A stretch of DNA of 64,000 nucleotides, taken from positions 1 through 64,000 of the forward strand of contig NZ_BLXY01000012.1 of NCBI RefSeq assembly GCF_014193585.1, given 5' to 3'. The stretch is from Geomonas paludis (GTDB lineage: Bacteria; Desulfobacterota; Desulfuromonadia; Geobacterales; Geobacteraceae). A program made the position numbers and the translations under genes. Numbering within the stretch: position 1 is the first letter of the stretch; each line of letters starts with the position of its first letter. Below are positions 37,746-44,787 of the stretch, in pieces. The notes under the pieces are model-generated. The model worked only from the letters and a program-made list of their open reading frames with translations, ran no database searches and was not told where the DNA came from.

Positions 37746-40028
37746 TCACTCATCATCTTCCTCGCGCGCGCGGATTGTGCGTCCTTTCAACCCGTGCTTG
37801 GCCAAAAGACGATAAAAAGTCCTTCTGGGGATGTTGGCGAGTTGTGCCGCTTTTGACACATTGCCCCCGGCGTCGGCCAGGTAGCGCTGGATCAGCTTCT
37901 TCTCGACCCGCAGTACGTGCGGCTCGCGCTCCTTTTTGAACGAGCGCAGGTCGATGACGTCCTCCCCCTCGTCGGCATAGCTTTCCGCGAAGGCCAGCGG
38001 CAGGTTGCCCAGCTTGATGATGTCGTCGTGGGTGAGCACCGCGGCGCGCTCGATGACGTTCTGCATCTCCCTGATGTTGCCCGGCCAGGGGTACTTGACC
38101 ATGGCGTTGATGGCGCGCTCCTCGATGCCCACGATGTGCTTGTTCAGCTTGTTGCGCGCCTTCTCCAGGAAGTAGTGCGCGAGCTGCGGGATCGACTCCA
38201 CCCGCTCCCTAAGCGGCGGCATGGTGATGGAAAAGACGTTGAGGCGGTAGTAGAGGTCCTCGCGGAACCAGCCGTCGCGCACGCCGTCCTCCAGCGACTT
38301 GTTGGTGGCCGCGATGAGACGGACGTCGACGCGGCGCGCCACGGTGCCGCCGACCGGCCTCACCTCGCCCAGGTCGAGTACGCGCAGAAGCTCCGCCTGC
38401 AGCTTCGGGGTGATATCGCCGATCTCGTCCAGGAAGATGGTGCCGCCGTCGGCCGCCTCGAAAAGACCCTTCTTCTCGGTGATGGCGCCGGTGAAGGAGC
38501 CCTTCTTGTGGCCGAACAGTTCGCTCTCCAGCAGCGAGTCCGTGATGGTGGTGCAGTTCACCGTTACCAGCGGCTTGTCGTTTCGCTTGCTGTAGCGGTG
38601 GATGGCGCGCGCCGCCAGCTCCTTGCCGGTACCCGACTCGCCGCGGATCAGCACCGTGGTCGGCGTCGGCCCGACCTGCTTGATCTGGTCCAGGGCCTCC
38701 AGCGTATTGCCGTCGCTCCCCACTATGAACTCGTCGCCGTACTCGCGGTCCAACTCCCTCTTGGCCAGCTCGTACTTCTGGATCAGGCGCCCGCGCTCCT
38801 CTTCCAGTTGCTGCAGGTTGTGCGGCAGGCACATCTCCAGGTCGGCAAGCCCCTGGAAGACGGCGACCGCGTACTCCCGGCAGGTGCGGTAGCCGCAGGT
38901 GCGGCAGTTGAGTTCGTCCTTCTGGGTGAACTTGTTGGTCGCCTGGAGGATCTTCTTGACGTCGCCCCCCTTGGGCGTCGGGAGCTTCGCGTACTTGTCC
39001 GAGAAGGTGCGCGAAAGGTTGATGTCCCAATCCTTCTGGTAGTGCGGCGCCACGCGGTACGGGGTCTCGCCGCGGAAGTGGTTGATCACCATGTTGCGCC
39101 GGGAGAACTCGGTCAGTTCCTTGTTGCGCCCCGGGCCGCCGATGCAGCCGTCGTAGCAGAAACGCAGATCCACCAGCTTCGGACTGATGCGCCCGGCGGC
39201 GAGGTCCTTGATGATCCCCATCACGTTCACTTCGCCCTCGGCGGTGACGATCTCGGTATCGAGCGGGTCGGGGTTGATGCCGAAGGCCTGGAAGGAGCCC
39301 TGGGAGAGCGAGAAGACCCGCCCCATGTGCGGCGCCCTGCCGTCGAACGGCTCCTCCTGCAGGGAGGAGAGGTCGATGCCGCGCTCCTTGAAGATCGATT
39401 CCAGTTCCCGGTAGGTCAGCAGCACGTCCACCGCCCCCTTGGTCTGTTCCGCCTGCACCTCGAACTTGCCGGCGATGCAGGAGCTGATGTAGATCACCTT
39501 GACCTGCTCTCCCAGCACCTGCTTCAGGTAACGCCCCATGGCGACCATGTGGGTTACCACCCCGACCAGGTTCTCGATCAGCTGCGGGTAGTGTCGCTCC
39601 ACCAGGTCAACCACGGCCGGGCAGTGGGAAGAGATGAGCGGCAAATCCGCCTTGTCGATGGCGTTTCTGTACTCGCCGGCGATCAGCTCCACGCCGCGGG
39701 CCCCTTCGTGCACCTCGGCGAAACCGAGCTGGCGCAGGCCTGCGGAGAGCTGGCCGGGAGAGCAGTTGTGGAAGAAGGCGGGGAAGGAGCAGCCCAGGAC
39801 GGCGACGACCGGGTCACCGGAGGTAAGAAGCGCCTCGGTCACCACCACGTTGTCCGCGATGACCTTGGCGTGCTGGGGGCAGTTGCTCAGGCAGTTGCCG
39901 CAGCCGATGCAGCGCTCGAAGATGATCTCGGTGTAGCTCTTCTCCACCTTGATCGCCTTGACCGGGCAGCTGCGCACGCAGGAGTAGCATTTTCGGCATT
40001 GGTCGGTAATGGTTACAATAGGATACAT
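37746..40028 (-). CDS. Sigma-54 activator with Fe-hydrogenase-like sensor domain
   Basis: A 760-residue one-protein sensor-regulator. Residues ~1-55 hold two [4Fe-4S] ferredoxin motifs (CRKCYSCVRSCPVKA; CIGCGNCLSNCPQ). Residues ~70-380 resemble the large subunit of Fe-only hydrogenase: SSHCPAVVDL for L1, YISSCIAGKFE for L2, FCYDGCIGGPG for L3. Three positions match H-cluster ligands, but the first L1 cysteine is His. A second Fe-S motif (CRTCGYRTCREYAVAVFQG, ~400) precedes a sigma-54 AAA+ domain (GESGTGKE, ESELFGHKKGSFTGA, GGTIFLDEI, PWPGNIREMQNV) and a Fis helix-turn-helix. It probably converts a redox or H2 signal into transcription from sigma-54 promoters. The start at 40028 follows GAGGA. 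Confidence 0.88.
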   Translation of the reverse strand: MYPIVTITDQCRKCYSCVRSCPVKAIKVEKSYTEIIFERCIGCGNCLSNCPQHAKVIADNVVVTEALLTSGDPVVAVLGCSFPAFFHNCSPGQLSAGLRQLGFAEVHEGARGVELIAGEYRNAIDKADLPLISSHCPAVVDLVERHYPQLIENLVGVVTHMVAMGRYLKQVLGEQVKVIYISSCIAGKFEVQAEQTKGAVDVLLTYRELESIFKERGIDLSSLQEEPFDGRAPHMGRVFSLSQGSFQAFGINPDPLDTEIVTAEGEVNVMGIIKDLAAGRISPKLVDLRFCYDGCIGGPGRNKELTEFSRRNMVINHFRGETPYRVAPHYQKDWDINLSRTFSDKYAKLPTPKGGDVKKILQATNKFTQKDELNCRTCGYRTCREYAVAVFQGLADLEMCLPHNLQQLEEERGRLIQKYELAKRELDREYGDEFIVGSDGNTLEALDQIKQVGPTPTTVLIRGESGTGKELAARAIHRYSKRNDKPLVTVNCTTITDSLLESELFGHKKGSFTGAITEKKGLFEAADGGTIFLDEIGDITPKLQAELLRVLDLGEVRPVGGTVARRVDVRLIAATNKSLEDGVRDGWFREDLYYRLNVFSITMPPLRERVESIPQLAHYFLEKARNKLNKHIVGIEERAINAMVKYPWPGNIREMQNVIERAAVLTHDDIIKLGNLPLAFAESYADEGEDVIDLRSFKKEREPHVLRVEKKLIQRYLADAGGNVSKAAQLANIPRRTFYRLLAKHGLKGRTIRAREEDDE

Positions 40029-40072
40029 CGTTCCTCGCTGGCACAGCCGGATGAAATTGCAGGTCAGGTGGG

Positions 40073-40115
40073 ATTGTATAGGAATCGGGAAAAGTGTGCA
40101 ACAGTTGGCACACTT
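40073..40115 (-). promoter_or_regulatory. Sigma-70 promoter of the regulator with overlapping palindrome
   Basis: On the minus strand TTGCAC (40101-40096) and TACAAT (40078-40073) are 17 nt apart. The perfect palindrome AAGTGTGC-N8-GCACACTT (40092-40115) covers the -35 box, which predicts negative autoregulation. The start codon at 40028 is 45 nt from the -10 box. Confidence 0.7.
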
Positions 40116-40131
40116 GAGATGCGGAAGGTAC

Positions 40132-40210
40132 AAAAAAAAACCCTAGCGACTAGGAGGGCAAGTCGGCTAGGGGAAGGAGGATCCTACGATCCTCCGCAAC
40201 TCTTATCTAT
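40132..40210 (-). ncRNA. Predicted small RNA, about 79 nt, two hairpins and a U-tract
   Basis: Read on the minus strand from about 40210. Hairpin 1 is GGAGGATC/GATCCTCC with loop GTAG (40176-40195). Hairpin 2 is CCCTAG-C-CGACT with AGTCG-CTAGGG and the C-rich loop TGCCCTCCT (40141-40172), followed by nine U residues. The loop could pair with Shine-Dalgarno sequences (GGAGG). A strong sigma-70 promoter precedes it. It may be an independent small RNA or a leader attenuator of the regulator; the regulator has its own promoter downstream, which favours the first. Confidence 0.65.
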
Positions 40211-40216
40211 GAACAC

Positions 40217-40245
40217 ATTATACTGAGGCGCTAAAAAGACTGCAA
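40217..40245 (-). promoter_or_regulatory. Strong sigma-70 promoter of the predicted small RNA
   Basis: Minus strand TTGCAG (40245-40240), 17-nt spacer, consensus TATAAT (40222-40217). Predicted start near 40210, right at the 5' end of the hairpins. Confidence 0.75.
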
Positions 40246-40340
40246 GAGCTTAACTGTAATTAATCAAAGGATTCTTCACGGTCTCCACCTCATGAGCCCC
40301 GCCCGGAGCGGGTTTCATAAGAAAAAGAGCGGGTTGGCGC

Positions 40341-40371
40341 ATTGCGCCCGGCGCAATTGATGTGGTATAAG
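40341..40371 (+). promoter_or_regulatory. Promoter with perfect palindrome before the transglutaminase gene
   Basis: TTGCGC (40342-40347), 18-nt spacer, TATAAG (40366-40371). The palindrome ATTGCGCC-C-GGCGCAAT (40341-40357) covers the -35 box, as an operator would. The regulator is unknown. Confidence 0.55.
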
Positions 40372-40400
40372 TTACCGCGATCTCAGCCAAGGAGGATGGC

Positions 40401-41843
40401 ATGACAACCACGGCACGCTTTCATTTCTCACTACGGCTCATGGCGGTACTCGCCCTGGTCCTGCTGCCGCTGCAGCTCCTGGCGGCGACTCCTCTCCCCA
40501 AACTGGCCGCCCCGCCCGAAGGGGAGCGCTGGTTCAGCATCATCATGGGCGACGAGCAGGTCGGCTTCGGCCAGACGACCGTCACCCGCACTGCCAACGG
40601 CTACCAGATTTCCTCGCGCGGCAGCGTCAAGATGAAGGTGATGGGGTTCTCGCGTGAGGCCAGTTCCACGGAATCGTACCAGGTGGCTCCCGACCTCACC
40701 CTGCGCTCGTTCCAGGTCCAAAACCGCATCGACGGCAGCCCCGTCGACATCGAGGGCGCGGTGACCCCGAAGGGAATCACGGTGCACACCCGTTCCGCCA
40801 ACGGCAACAAGGAGCGGCTCCTGAAGGTGAAGGGTGCGGTGTACCCGCCCCATGCCCTGAACCTGTACCCGCTCATGCAGGGGGCCGTGCCGGGCAAGAC
40901 CTACAAGATCCAGTACCTCGATCCGGAAGCGGTGAAGGTGAAGCAGGCGAAGGTCGAGGTAGTAGGCCCGGAAACGCTGGACGGCAAGCAGGTGGTGCAC
41001 CTGAAGAACGACCTCTACACCATGGTGGACAACGACATCTGGGTCGATCTCTCTGGCAATACCTTGAAGGAATCGGTGCGGGACGGGCTGGTGGTCACGA
41101 TGGCGCGGGACGAGGCGACCGCGAGGGCCGAGCTTGCGGAAGCGGCCATGGAGAAGAAAGATCTCGTCTACGACTTCAGCATGATCCGGGTGACGCCGCC
41201 CCTGGAGCACCCCGAGCGGCTGCAGAAACTGGTAGTGCAGATAACCGGGATACCGGCGCAGCAGCGCCTGCTGCAGGGGACGTGGCAGAGTGCTGAGCGC
41301 CAGGCTGACGGCAGCGTGATCTTCATCCTCCCCAACCCCGGCCTCCCCGCGGAAGAAGCGCCCACCCAGGCGGACCTGCAGCCCGGCGAGCGCACCCCCA
41401 GCGACAACCCCGAGATCATTGCCCGCATGAGGGCCATCGTGGGCGACGAAAAGGTTCCAGCCCAAAAGGTCGCCCGGCTGACGGCGTGGGTTGCCACGCA
41501 GATCAAGGCCGACGTGATCGATTCCCAGTCGCCGCTAGAGACGCTGCAGAAAGGGCGCGGCAACTGCCAAAGCCACGCGCGGCTCTACGTCTCGCTGGCG
41601 CGGGCCGCCGGCATCCCGACCCGCTTCGTGTCCGGGCTCGTGTACCAGGGCGACGGGTTCCTGTACCACAGTTGGGCGGAAAGTTACCTGGAAGGGAGGT
41701 GGGTCTCGGTCGATCCCACCTTCAACCAGGTTCCCGCCGATGTCACCCACATCAAGCTGGTCGAAGGAGAGTCGCTGGACGAGATGGGGAGCATCGCCGG
41801 CATGATCGGGCGTGCGCGGGCCAAGGTGCTCGAGAAGCGCTAG
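40401..41843 (+). CDS. Secreted transglutaminase-like cysteine protease domain protein
   Basis: A 480-residue protein with a signal peptide (hydrophobic residues ~9-29, cleavage near LLAAT). The long N-terminal part is beta-rich. The C-terminal transglutaminase-like core has Cys389 in GRGNCQSHARL, then His in YHSWAESYL and Asp in SVDPTFNQV, a complete triad. It is likely periplasmic, acting as a protease or cross-linker on unknown targets. A strong AAGGAGG precedes the ATG. It is monocistronic and ends before a REP block and a terminator. Confidence 0.85.
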   Translation: MTTTARFHFSLRLMAVLALVLLPLQLLAATPLPKLAAPPEGERWFSIIMGDEQVGFGQTTVTRTANGYQISSRGSVKMKVMGFSREASSTESYQVAPDLTLRSFQVQNRIDGSPVDIEGAVTPKGITVHTRSANGNKERLLKVKGAVYPPHALNLYPLMQGAVPGKTYKIQYLDPEAVKVKQAKVEVVGPETLDGKQVVHLKNDLYTMVDNDIWVDLSGNTLKESVRDGLVVTMARDEATARAELAEAAMEKKDLVYDFSMIRVTPPLEHPERLQKLVVQITGIPAQQRLLQGTWQSAERQADGSVIFILPNPGLPAEEAPTQADLQPGERTPSDNPEIIARMRAIVGDEKVPAQKVARLTAWVATQIKADVIDSQSPLETLQKGRGNCQSHARLYVSLARAAGIPTRFVSGLVYQGDGFLYHSWAESYLEGRWVSVDPTFNQVPADVTHIKLVEGESLDEMGSIAGMIGRARAKVLEKR

Positions 41844-41889
41844 TCTTTTGCCACGGCCACCTACAAACCTGATTAGCGACATCGCTAAT

Positions 41890-42003
41890 TCCCTCTCCCT
41901 CCGGGAGAGGGTGCCCGAAGGGCGGGTGAGGGAGGTGCCACGAAGCGGGATCATTGCCTATTGCAGCGCCCTCACCCCACCCCGCTCCCGGAGGGAGAGG
42001 GGG
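41890..42003. repeat. REP-like element (family 2), two hairpins
   Basis: CCCTCTCCCTCCGGGAGAGGG and CCGCTCCCGGAGGGAGAGGG around the family core GGGCGGGTGAGGGAGGTGCC, transcribed at the end of the transglutaminase gene. Confidence 0.7.
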
Positions 42004-42041
42004 ATGGGCAAGGCGGAAGACAGTCGCTAATCCTTAAATGC

Positions 42042-42078
42042 AAAGCGGGGCCGATCTGTTGATCCGCCCCGCTTTTTT
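42042..42078 (+). terminator. Rho-independent terminator after the transglutaminase gene
   Basis: AAAGCGGGGC pairs with GCCCCGCTTT (42042-42051 with 42066-42075), followed by a T-run to 42078. Confidence 0.8.
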
Positions 42079-42084
42079 GGCAGA

Positions 42085-42149
42085 AGGACAGGCTCCGTCA
42101 GGTGCCTGTTCCGCAGAAAGGGGACGGGCACCTGCCGGAGCCAGTCCCC
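42085..42149. repeat. REP-like pair (family 1), one copy degenerate
   Basis: A worn copy at 42086-42112 and a good copy at 42120-42149 in opposite orientation, with the inter-palindrome spacer lost. Confidence 0.65.
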
Positions 42150-42162
42150 TCCTTCTTGCCGT

Positions 42163-42300
42163 CTAGTGGCAGGCCTGCGCCGCCACCACACCCACTCCGT
42201 TCTCTCCCGTACCCTTCTTCAAGCTGCTCCGGTAGCAGCCGATCTGCACCAGGATTGCCACTACGTACACCACCCCAACCGCGATAATGAAACCACCCAT
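42163..42300 (-). CDS. Possible 45-residue single-pass membrane protein
   Basis: Translated from the minus strand: MGGFIIAVGVVYVVAILVQI, then GCYRSSLKKGTGENGVG, then VVAAQACH and a TAG stop. One strong transmembrane helix is followed by a basic stretch, as in many small bacterial membrane proteins. GGGGTGA lies 5 nt upstream of the ATG. No family was recognised. It is upstream of nothing obvious and sits between a REP block and the end of the cobamide operon. Real translation is likely but unproven. Confidence 0.5.
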   Translation of the reverse strand: MGGFIIAVGVVYVVAILVQIGCYRSSLKKGTGENGVGVVAAQACH

Positions 42301-42520
42301 CTGTCACCCCATTAGTATTTGGATTGGCCGCAGTCAAGCTACCTCCTCGGCTGCGGGCGCATCTTCTAATGAGCACGATACATGCCGCATCGAGTCCAGC
42401 GTATGTTATTCGTGAGGAAACGGGAGGTTACGACATTGTAGCCAGGTTATGGAATCGAAACGTGTGCGAAAGTGGGACGCCGAACTGTCTCAATAGCTAA
42501 CGTCGCAGCAGACGCGACAC
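42301..42520. other. Intergenic region upstream of the 45-residue ORF
   Basis: CCGCAG/CTGCGG can form a hairpin around 42330-42355 whose minus-strand loop contains GAGGAGG. The sequence GCGAAAGTGGGACGCC near 42468 superficially resembles part of a c-di-GMP riboswitch but lacks the rest. No other gene was supported. Confidence 0.35.
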
Positions 42521-42521
42521 G

Positions 42522-42548
42522 AAAAAGGGCGACCCGGTGCGGTCGCCC
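42522..42548 (-). terminator. Terminator of the cobamide operon
   Basis: The perfect stem GGGCGACC/GGTCGCCC (42527-42534 with 42541-42548) is followed on the minus strand by five T residues. It lies 24 nt after the cbiO stop. Confidence 0.85.
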
Positions 42549-42571
42549 TGTGAGGGAGTACGGTGCAGCAA

Positions 42572-43417
42572 TCAGCCTTTGCGAGACATCGCCTCCACCA
42601 TCTCGCGGCGGGCTTCGCCAATGGTCAGGGGGAGGCGGGTGAAGGGGAGGCCTTCTTCGTGCTTCAGCTGGTAGATCAGCTCCGCGATGTGGGGGAGGCG
42701 CAGCTTTACGTTGGCCAACTCTTCGGGGGCGGTGAAGACGTCTTCGGGAGCGCCGCCGCGGACCAGACGACCTTTGCTCAGGATATGGAGCTGGTGCAGG
42801 AAGATGGGCACCAAGTCGACGCTATGGGTGGCCATGACGATGGTGACGCCCTGGTCCCGGTTCAACCGGGTCAGGAGCTCCATCATCCGGTACTCGCCCA
42901 TGGGATCCAGTCCGGCGGTGGGCTCGTCCAAAAGCAGGATCTCGTGCCCCATGGCGAGAAGCCCGGCAATGCAGACCCGCTTCTTCTGGCCGTAGCTCAG
43001 GTTGTGAATCCCCTTGCCGGCAAACTCGGACATGTCGACGCTGGCCAGGGCCGCCTCGACACGGCTTTTCACCTCGGCCTCGGCGCACCCCATGTTGCGC
43101 GGGCCGAAAGCGGCATCCTCGAAGACGCTGCTGGCGAAGAGCTGGTCGTCGGGGTTCTGGAACACGAGACCGACCTTGCGGTAGATGTCACGCGGGTGCA
43201 GGCGCAGCACGTTGTCGCCGTCCAGAAGCACCTCGCCGCGATACCCCTTGATCAGCCCGTCCATGATCTTGAGCAGCGTCGTCTTGCCCGAGCCGTTGGA
43301 GCCGAGGATGCCGGCGAACTCGCCCCGAGCGATATTGAGGCGCAGGTCGGCCAGCGCGACGGTGCCGTCGGGGTATTTATAGCTTTCGAGGTTGACGGAG
43401 ATTCTGGTTTGGTCCAC
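42572..43417 (-). CDS. cbiO: Cobalt ECF transporter ATP-binding protein
   Basis: A 281-residue ABC ATPase: Walker A GSNGSGKTTLL, Q-loop FQNPDDQLF, signature LSYGQKKR (a variant of LSGGQ typical of CbiO), Walker B ILLLDEPTAGLDP, H-loop ATHSVD. It powers cobalt import with CbiM, CbiN and CbiQ. It is the last gene of the operon, but a 315-bp gap containing two REP blocks separates it from cbiQ, which may lower its expression relative to the others. Confidence 0.93.
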   Translation of the reverse strand: MDQTRISVNLESYKYPDGTVALADLRLNIARGEFAGILGSNGSGKTTLLKIMDGLIKGYRGEVLLDGDNVLRLHPRDIYRKVGLVFQNPDDQLFASSVFEDAAFGPRNMGCAEAEVKSRVEAALASVDMSEFAGKGIHNLSYGQKKRVCIAGLLAMGHEILLLDEPTAGLDPMGEYRMMELLTRLNRDQGVTIVMATHSVDLVPIFLHQLHILSKGRLVRGGAPEDVFTAPEELANVKLRLPHIAELIYQLKHEEGLPFTRLPLTIGEARREMVEAMSRKG

Positions 43418-43539
43418 GCTGCGTTCCTTTTTCCTGATTAGCTACCTACAACTCTATGTGGCTTTTCCTGCCAGCATCAAATCCCCCCTGCCCCCCCTTC
43501 GCAAAGGGGGGAACGTCGGGGCTCGTGCAGCGCTTTGGA

Positions 43540-43643
43540 GGGGACTGGCTCCGTTAGGTGCCTGTCCCCTTTGTGGTTGAGAAAGGTGGCTGAGCTGAAA
43601 GGGCGTTCCGCTAGAGGGACAGGCACCTGACGGAGCCAGTCCC
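43540..43643. repeat. Composite REP pair (family 1) inside the cobamide operon
   Basis: Opposed palindromes at 43540-43569 and 43615-43643 with the GCGTTCCGCTAGA spacer end, as at 7.2 kb. It lies in the cbiQ-cbiO gap, so the polycistronic mRNA carries it. Confidence 0.78.
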
Positions 43644-43683
43644 TTCTGCTTTTGGCTGTGGCTATTATTTTGCCCTTGGCAAC

Positions 43684-43718
43684 GCCCTCACCCTAGCCCT
43701 CTCCCGGAGGGAGAGGGG
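43684..43718. repeat. REP-like hairpin (family 2), single
   Basis: CCCTCTCCCGGAGGGAGAGGG with the tail CGCCCTCACCCTAG, 15 nt after the cbiQ stop on the minus strand. It may stabilise the upstream mRNA. Confidence 0.7.
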
Positions 43719-43732
43719 ATGTGGACGTGAAC

Positions 43733-44494
43733 TTATGACATCAATCTCAACACTGCGATAGCACTCACTAAGAGAAACGCGGAGCCGACCTCGACCGCCC
43801 GGAGCGGACGGTGCACTGACGCGGGCATGGCGCCATCGTAGCCGCGCTGCACCATGGCGGTGGTGATGCTCTGGCTGTTGTCGAAGGCCTTGATGACCAA
43901 GATGCCCGCCAATGTCCCCAACGAGGAGAGGGCACGCCGGCAACCGACGTAGCCGAGACGGTTCTTCTGGGCGTTGTAGACCACCTGGGCATCTTCGAGG
44001 AGCAGGAACAGGTAGCGCCAGGCGAAGAGCGCGACGTCCACCAACACCTGCGGCACCCGGAGCCACGAGAGCGCGGCCATGAGTTCGGTGAAGGGTGTGG
44101 AAAAACCGACCACGGCCAGCAGGGAGACTCCGCCCATGATACGCCCGGCGATGAGGAGCCCCGCCGCCAGCCCGTCGCGGTGCCCGACCAGTTCCCACCC
44201 CGCCACACCGATGCTGAACATGGGTATGGTGCCAGAAAAGAAGGTCTTCAGCGCCAGCACCATGACCGCGATGAAGAGCGGTTCGGAGAAGCGCAGCACG
44301 AGAATGCGCAGCGGCGTCCCCAGGTGCAGGCAGAGGGCGAGCCCGAGCGCCGCCACCGCCAGGGGGAAGGCCACTCCCTGCGCGCTCAGCACCATGACCA
44401 GCAGGGCCAGGGCGCTGACCAGCTTCACCCGCGCATCGACTGAGGCGAGAGGATGTGCCGCGTGGTGGCGGTATGCGTTGAAGTGATGGTGCAT
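43733..44494 (-). CDS. cbiQ: Cobalt ECF transporter transmembrane protein
   Basis: A 253-residue integral membrane coupling protein (EcfT) with about five hydrophobic segments. LASVDARVKLVSALALLVMVL is the usual start region and MVQRGYDGAMP near residue 215 contains the ATPase-coupling arginine motif. The start at 44494 overlaps the cbiN stop by 1 bp (TGATG), so translation is coupled. An upstream in-frame region is unrelated Arg/Gly-rich sequence from the cbiN reading frame. Confidence 0.92.
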   Translation of the reverse strand: MHHHFNAYRHHAAHPLASVDARVKLVSALALLVMVLSAQGVAFPLAVAALGLALCLHLGTPLRILVLRFSEPLFIAVMVLALKTFFSGTIPMFSIGVAGWELVGHRDGLAAGLLIAGRIMGGVSLLAVVGFSTPFTELMAALSWLRVPQVLVDVALFAWRYLFLLLEDAQVVYNAQKNRLGYVGCRRALSSLGTLAGILVIKAFDNSQSITTAMVQRGYDGAMPASVHRPLRAVEVGSAFLLVSAIAVLRLMS

Positions 44495-44787
44495 CAACCT
44501 TCCTTCTTGTCTTTGCCGGTCAACTGCCGCCAGTAGTACCCTGCGGCGAACCCGCCCACGACGCCCGCCCCCAGGAAAGCGAACAGCAGCAGATCTCCGG
44601 AGCCGGGATCGATGAGCGGCGCCTTCGCTTCCCGCCCGTGCTCCTTGGCGATCTTCTCCACCACGGCCTCGTCCACCCCCTGGTAAGCCTTCGGGGCCAG
44701 CGAGAAGAAGTAGAAGGCGAACAGCAGCGTCGGCAGCATCACGGTGTGCAGCAGCAGTACTTTCCACCTGCGTTTTCTATCAGGCAT
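44494..44787 (-). CDS. cbiN: Cobalt transporter small subunit CbiN-like
   Basis: A 97-residue protein with two transmembrane helices (about residues 9-30 and 65-86) and a periplasmic loop FKG-type segment (YQGVDEAVVEKIAKEHG). CbiN assists cobalt loading of CbiM. The sequence is divergent from enterobacterial CbiN, so the symbol rests on size, topology and its position between cbiM and cbiQ. It overlaps cbiM by 8 bp. Confidence 0.8.
   Translation of the reverse strand: MPDRKRRWKVLLLHTVMLPTLLFAFYFFSLAPKAYQGVDEAVVEKIAKEHGREAKAPLIDPGSGDLLLFAFLGAGVVGGFAAGYYWRQLTGKDKKEG

Noticed and set aside
37649-37939. Plus-strand ORF of 96 codons in the regulator's 3' region
   Set aside because: It has no ribosome binding site and overlaps the Fis domain of the regulator and the enhancer-like palindrome.
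37917-40226. Long plus-strand frame opposite the sigma-54 regulator
   Set aside because: Antisense of a clearly conserved gene; it also runs across the regulator's promoter and the predicted small RNA.
42460-42490. Sequence resembling part of a c-di-GMP (GEMM) riboswitch
   Set aside because: Only GCGAAAGTGGGACGC fits; the upstream conserved core and tetraloop-receptor partners are missing.
43733-44767. Longer cbiQ frame starting 91 codons upstream
   Set aside because: The extra part is Arg/Gly-rich antiframe of cbiN; family members start at the MHHHFNAY position.
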